DNA of 64,000 nt, taken from contig NZ_CP126260.1 in the NCBI RefSeq assembly GCF_003234365.2, positions 2,790,001 through 2,854,000 on the forward strand, given 5' to 3'. The notes below the pieces were generated by a model, which was not told the DNA's origin, did no database searches, and saw only the letters and a program-made list of their open reading frames with translations. The DNA comes from Curtobacterium sp. MCJR17_020. Its GTDB lineage: Bacteria > Actinomycetota > Actinomycetes > Actinomycetales > Microbacteriaceae. Below, one piece after another: positions 61,232-64,000 of this stretch; the stretch's first letter is position 1; the number at the start of each line of letters is the position of its first letter. The position numbers and the translations under genes are program-made.

Positions 61232-62122
61232 ATGCCAGGACACACCCCCGACCTCCCCACCACCACCGCCTCGACCCGACGTGAGGCCCTGAACTCCCCC
61301 AGCCGGCGCATGCGCCGCGCCCTCCGCCACCGTGCGCTCCGACACCGTGCGACGTTGATCGTCGGCGGCGCCGCGGTCCTCGCCGTCGCCGGCGGCGCCC
61401 TCACGGTCGGCACCCAGCCCGCCATCGGCGAAGCGCTCGGCATGCCGACCGGCACCGCGAGTGCATCCGCTACGGCCCAGCCCGCCCTGCGCGGCATCGC
61501 CCTCGACCGTGCCCAGGCAGCGGCGACCATCTCGACCGCGAAGACCGTGATGACGACGGCGAACGCCAAGACCGACACGGCCTCGCTCGAGCAGCACATC
61601 GACGCACTCAGTGACTACCCGGAGCTGTCCGGCGCCGCGCTCACGACGCGCATCTCGTCGACCGTCGAGTCGACCGCGCACGTCGCGCAGGCCAGCGCCA
61701 CGCAGGACAAGCGGGACGTCGACGCGAAGGCAGCAGCCGTCGCGAAGGCCGCCGCCGAGAAGCGCGCCGCAGCAGCAGCCGCCGAGGCCGCCCAGGAGCT
61801 GGCGGCGGGCAACACCGTCGCGGGCGCCAAGGCGACGGCGACCTCGCTGGCGTCCTCCGAGTACGGCTGGGGCTCCGACCAGTTCCAGTGCCTCGACAAC
61901 CTGTGGACCAAGGAGTCGGGCTGGGACTACCAGGCCGTCAACGCGAACGGCGGGGCGACCGGCATCCCGCAGGCGCTGCCCGGCTCGAAGATGGCGACCA
62001 TCGGCTCGGACTGGCAGACGAACGCCACGACCCAGATCAAGTGGGGCCTGCAGTACATCAGCGCCGCGTACGGCACCCCGTGCTCGGCGTGGGCGCACTC
62101 GCAGGCGAGCAACTTCTACTGA
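61232..62122 (+). CDS. Secreted lytic-transglycosylase-like protein
   Basis: A 296-residue protein. After a basic N-terminus comes a signal or anchor helix (about 44-63, TLIVGGAAVLAVAGGALTVG). A coiled Ala-rich helical region (about 150-195) precedes a compact C-terminal domain: FQCLDNLWTKESGWDYQAVN (catalytic Glu), ATGIPQALPG and QIKWGLQYI. This is the SLT-like core of peptidoglycan hydrolases in actinobacteria. The paired cysteines (QCLDNL and TPCSAW) may form a disulfide. Start is uncertain; the frame is open to 61034. Confidence 0.82.
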   Translation: MPGHTPDLPTTTASTRREALNSPSRRMRRALRHRALRHRATLIVGGAAVLAVAGGALTVGTQPAIGEALGMPTGTASASATAQPALRGIALDRAQAAATISTAKTVMTTANAKTDTASLEQHIDALSDYPELSGAALTTRISSTVESTAHVAQASATQDKRDVDAKAAAVAKAAAEKRAAAAAAEAAQELAAGNTVAGAKATATSLASSEYGWGSDQFQCLDNLWTKESGWDYQAVNANGGATGIPQALPGSKMATIGSDWQTNATTQIKWGLQYISAAYGTPCSAWAHSQASNFY

Positions 62123-62164
62123 GCGGCGCGGGCCGGCCGTCTGCTGGCCCACGCAGCTGCACGT

Positions 62165-62197
62165 CGAACGGCCCCGGGTACCGCCCGGGGCCGTTCG
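62165..62197 (+). terminator. Terminator of the transglycosylase-like gene
   Basis: CGAACGGCCCCGGG and CCCGGGGCCGTTCG are exact 14-bp arms around a 5-base loop, 43 bp past the stop and 18 bp before the next gene. Confidence 0.8.
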
Positions 62198-62214
62198 TCC
62201 TGTAGGCATGCCGG

Positions 62215-63381
62215 GTGACGACGATCGGACTGCGCCGGATGGTGCCCCGCGACCCCGCCGAGGGACACCGTGCCGCGAGCCCCCTGGAACTGCTGTTCGA
62301 CCTGGTGTTCGTCGTCGCGGTGGGCTTCGCCGCCACCAACCTGCACGAGATCGAGACCGAGGGGCGCGTCAGCTCCGCGGTGGTGGCGTACGCCATGGTG
62401 TTCTTCGCCATCTGGTGGGCGTGGCTGAACTTCAGCTGGTTCGCGACCTCGTTCGACACCGACGACTGGCTCTACCGCGTCACGACGTTCGTGCAGATGG
62501 CCGGCGTCCTCGTGCTCGCCGCCGGGGTGCACGCCGCCATGACCGAGGGCGACTTCACGGTGCCGGTGATCGGCTACGTCGTGATGCGCCTGGCGATGGT
62601 CGCGCAGTGGCTCCGCGTCGCCGTGTCGTCCTCGCGGTACCGCCGCACCGCACTCCGGTACGCCGTGGGCATCGTCGTCGTGCAGGTGCTCTGGGTCGGC
62701 ATGCTCGCGCTGCCGCAGGGATCGACGGCGTGGGCGTTCCCCGTCCTCGTCTTGCTCGAGGTCCTCGTCCCGCCGATCGCCGAGGGCACGGGCGAGACGA
62801 CGCCGTGGCACACGCACCACATCGCCGAGCGGTACGCGCTGTTCACCCTCATCGTGCTGGGCGAAGGACTCGTCGCCTCGGCGAACGCGGTCATCGACGG
62901 CATCGCCCAGGCCGACCACCTCGCGTCGCTGCTCGTGCTGGCCGCCGCCGGGCTCGTCATCGTCGCCGGACTCTGGTGGATCTACTTCTCGCGCGAGCAG
63001 CACGACCACATCCGGAACCTGCCGAGCGCGCTCGTGTTCGGCTACGGCCACTACTTCGTCTTCGCCGCCGCGGGTGCGCTGCCGGCCGGGATCGAGGTCG
63101 CGGTCAGCGCGGACGCCGGCGACGCCGACCTGTCGCACGCCACGGTCGCTGCGACCGTGGCCGTCCCGGTCGCGCTGTTCGTGCTCGCGATCTGGGCGCT
63201 CGCGCTCCGGCCGACGCTGTCCGCCGGGTGGAACGCGATCGTCGTCGTGCTCGCCCTCGCGATCCTCGCGACGATCGCGGTGCCCGACGTCTCCCTCGTC
63301 GCGACCGCGCTCCTCGTCGCCGCGATCGTCGTGGTGCTCGAGGTCGCCGAGCGGCGGCCCTGGACGCGACCCACGCGCTGA
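62215..63381 (+). CDS. Low temperature requirement protein A (LtrA)
   Basis: A 388-residue membrane protein with about ten helices. The N-terminal HRAASPLELLFDLVFVVAVG, WWAWLNFSWFATSFDTDDW and HIAERYALFTLIVLGEGLVA are the LtrA family blocks. The family was named from a low-temperature growth phenotype in Listeria; the biochemical role is unknown. GTG 62215 is used. Confidence 0.9.
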   Translation: MTTIGLRRMVPRDPAEGHRAASPLELLFDLVFVVAVGFAATNLHEIETEGRVSSAVVAYAMVFFAIWWAWLNFSWFATSFDTDDWLYRVTTFVQMAGVLVLAAGVHAAMTEGDFTVPVIGYVVMRLAMVAQWLRVAVSSSRYRRTALRYAVGIVVVQVLWVGMLALPQGSTAWAFPVLVLLEVLVPPIAEGTGETTPWHTHHIAERYALFTLIVLGEGLVASANAVIDGIAQADHLASLLVLAAAGLVIVAGLWWIYFSREQHDHIRNLPSALVFGYGHYFVFAAAGALPAGIEVAVSADAGDADLSHATVAATVAVPVALFVLAIWALALRPTLSAGWNAIVVVLALAILATIAVPDVSLVATALLVAAIVVVLEVAERRPWTRPTR

Positions 63382-63419
63382 CGGGAGGCCCGTGACGACG
63401 CCGCCATGGGCCTCCCGTC
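63380..63419. terminator. Hairpin with GGGAGGCCC core
   Basis: GACGGGAGGCCC and GGGCCTCCCGTC are exact arms around a loop of 16 bases, starting within the LtrA stop codon, between convergent genes. Same core as the hairpins at 17527, 26072 and 41845. Confidence 0.75.
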
Positions 63420-63435
63420 CGTCAGTGAGCCGGGT

Positions 63436-63744
63436 TCACCCCACCCGCGCGACCCGCACGTCGACCCGCGTGAGCGCCAGGCCGTGCGCCGACGCCGTCG
63501 TCAGGGCGACGTCGTGCACGGCACGGGCGACCTCGGGCGCGGGGCGGTGTCCGTCGGTGCCGATGACGACCCGCAGGACGCCGTCGTCGACGACGACGCG
63601 TGCGGGGGTCCTGCTGGACGCCATGCCGCGGACGGCGCTGACCGTGCTGGCCACGGTCGGGCGGGCACGGTAGAGGTCGGCGACGCCGGGGACGCCGACC
63701 ACGGCCTGTTCGACCGCGGCGAGGGTGTCGTCGGTGGTGCTCAT
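63436..63744 (-). CDS. Small Asp23-related protein
   Basis: A 102-residue alpha-beta protein (STTDDTLAAVEQAVVGVPGV, ARVVVDDGVLRVVIGTD, RPAPEVARAVHDVALTTASA). The layout resembles a short relative of Asp23/Gls24 envelope-stress proteins. ATG overlaps the stop of the preceding gene by 4 bp. Function unknown. Confidence 0.65.
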   Translation of the reverse strand: MSTTDDTLAAVEQAVVGVPGVADLYRARPTVASTVSAVRGMASSRTPARVVVDDGVLRVVIGTDGHRPAPEVARAVHDVALTTASAHGLALTRVDVRVARVG

Positions 63745-64000
63745 CGGGTCCCCTCGGTGTCGATCTCGGTGTCGGTGTCGGTGTCGTCGGTGTCGGGCTG
63801 CGGCTCGAGCAGGTCGCGGACCACCACGTCGATCGACTCGACGACCAGGTCGGTCTGCTCGGCCAGCGCCTGGGCGACCCCGGTGCGGACCAGGTCCGCC
63901 GTCGCGACGATCGACGGGCCCGACATGATCGCGACCTCGACGACCACACGGATCGGTGCGGCGAGTTCGGTGACGTCGCCGTCGAGCCGGCACCGGGCGA
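63741..64000 (-). CDS. Asp23/Gls24 family protein (5' end outside window)
   Basis: The visible C-terminal 86 codons read RLDGDVTELAAPIRVVVEVA, then IVATADLVRTGVAQALAEQT and VVESIDVVVRDLLEP, the Asp23/Gls24 fold with an acidic Asp/Thr-rich tail. Relatives are cytoplasmic or membrane-tethered alkaline-shock proteins. The start lies beyond the window, so length is unknown. It is coupled to the small gene downstream. Confidence 0.7.
   Translation of the reverse strand, partial: ARCRLDGDVTELAAPIRVVVEVAIMSGPSIVATADLVRTGVAQALAEQTDLVVESIDVVVRDLLEPQPDTDDTDTDTEIDTEGTR

Noticed and set aside
1..64000. tRNA or rRNA genes
   Set aside because: No cloverleaf-like sequence with a TTCGA-type arm and CCA-side stem was recognised by eye; a covariance search was not possible.

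Overview
The window is GC-rich, densely coding chromosomal DNA with many 1-4 bp start/stop overlaps. Gene content (FMN-riboswitch rib operon, NrtR-nadABC-nifS operon, long chaplin-like surface protein with a LAxTG-type sorting signal, MSMEG_6728, DUF5997, DUF1810 and DUF2071 families, NRDE protein) points to an actinobacterium, most likely Microbacteriaceae and perhaps Curtobacterium-like. The genus is inference. No rRNA, tRNA, CRISPR array, phage or insertion sequence was found.

Layout. 0-6.5 kb: an oxidoreductase fusion (Gfo/Idh/MocA plus aldo-keto reductase) divergent from a sugar ABC importer, then a TetR regulator and a 56-residue membrane protein. 6.5-8.6 kb: ribE-ribB-ribH behind an FMN riboswitch. 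8.7-14.3 kb: an MprF-like lysyltransferase and two secreted repeat-rich surface proteins. 14.3-22.4 kb: small regulators, acetyltransferases, an MFS efflux pump with its TetR regulator and twin operators, DNA glycosylase Tag and a VOC protein. 22.5-23.2 kb: a DUF3800-like gene followed at once by a compact element predicted to fold into a pseudoknotted RNA. 23.3-29.3 kb: sodium:solute symporter, aroQ, Gfo/Idh oxidoreductase, FMN reductase and Pyr_excise-like protein. 29.4-35.1 kb: de novo NAD operon. 35.2-42.9 kb: acylphosphatase, MFS pump, alditol oxidase, RNA-ligase-like protein, metQNI and an endo/exonuclease/phosphatase. 43.0-50.5 kb: a catabolic island (MFS carrier, DSD1/D-threonine-aldolase-fold PLP enzyme, IclR, KDG kinase, KDPG aldolase, D-aminoacylase-type amidohydrolase, RidA) bracketed by two copies of the same 15-bp operator. 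50.6-64 kb: mannosyltransferase-like protein, PPOX-fold protein, LLM flavin enzyme, SDR, NRDE, coaBC, small conserved proteins, GntR and MarR regulators, a secreted transglycosylase-like protein, LtrA and two Asp23-like genes, the second cut by the window edge.

How genes work together. The 43-50.5 kb island reads as a route from an N-acyl amino sugar acid (N-acetyl-D-glucosaminate is the best guess) through deacylation and PLP-dependent deamination, with RidA clearing reactive enamine/imine, to 2-keto-3-deoxygluconate, then KDPG, then pyruvate and glyceraldehyde-3-phosphate. The NAD operon carries its own cysteine desulfurase for the NadA iron-sulfur cluster and its own NrtR-type regulator.

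Non-coding structure is unusually rich. Long near-perfect palindromes lie between genes, several sharing a GGGAGGCCCG core; one copy of that core palindrome lies inside the nadB reading frame. The DUF3800/RNA pair and the IclR-bracketed island are the most interesting systems here.
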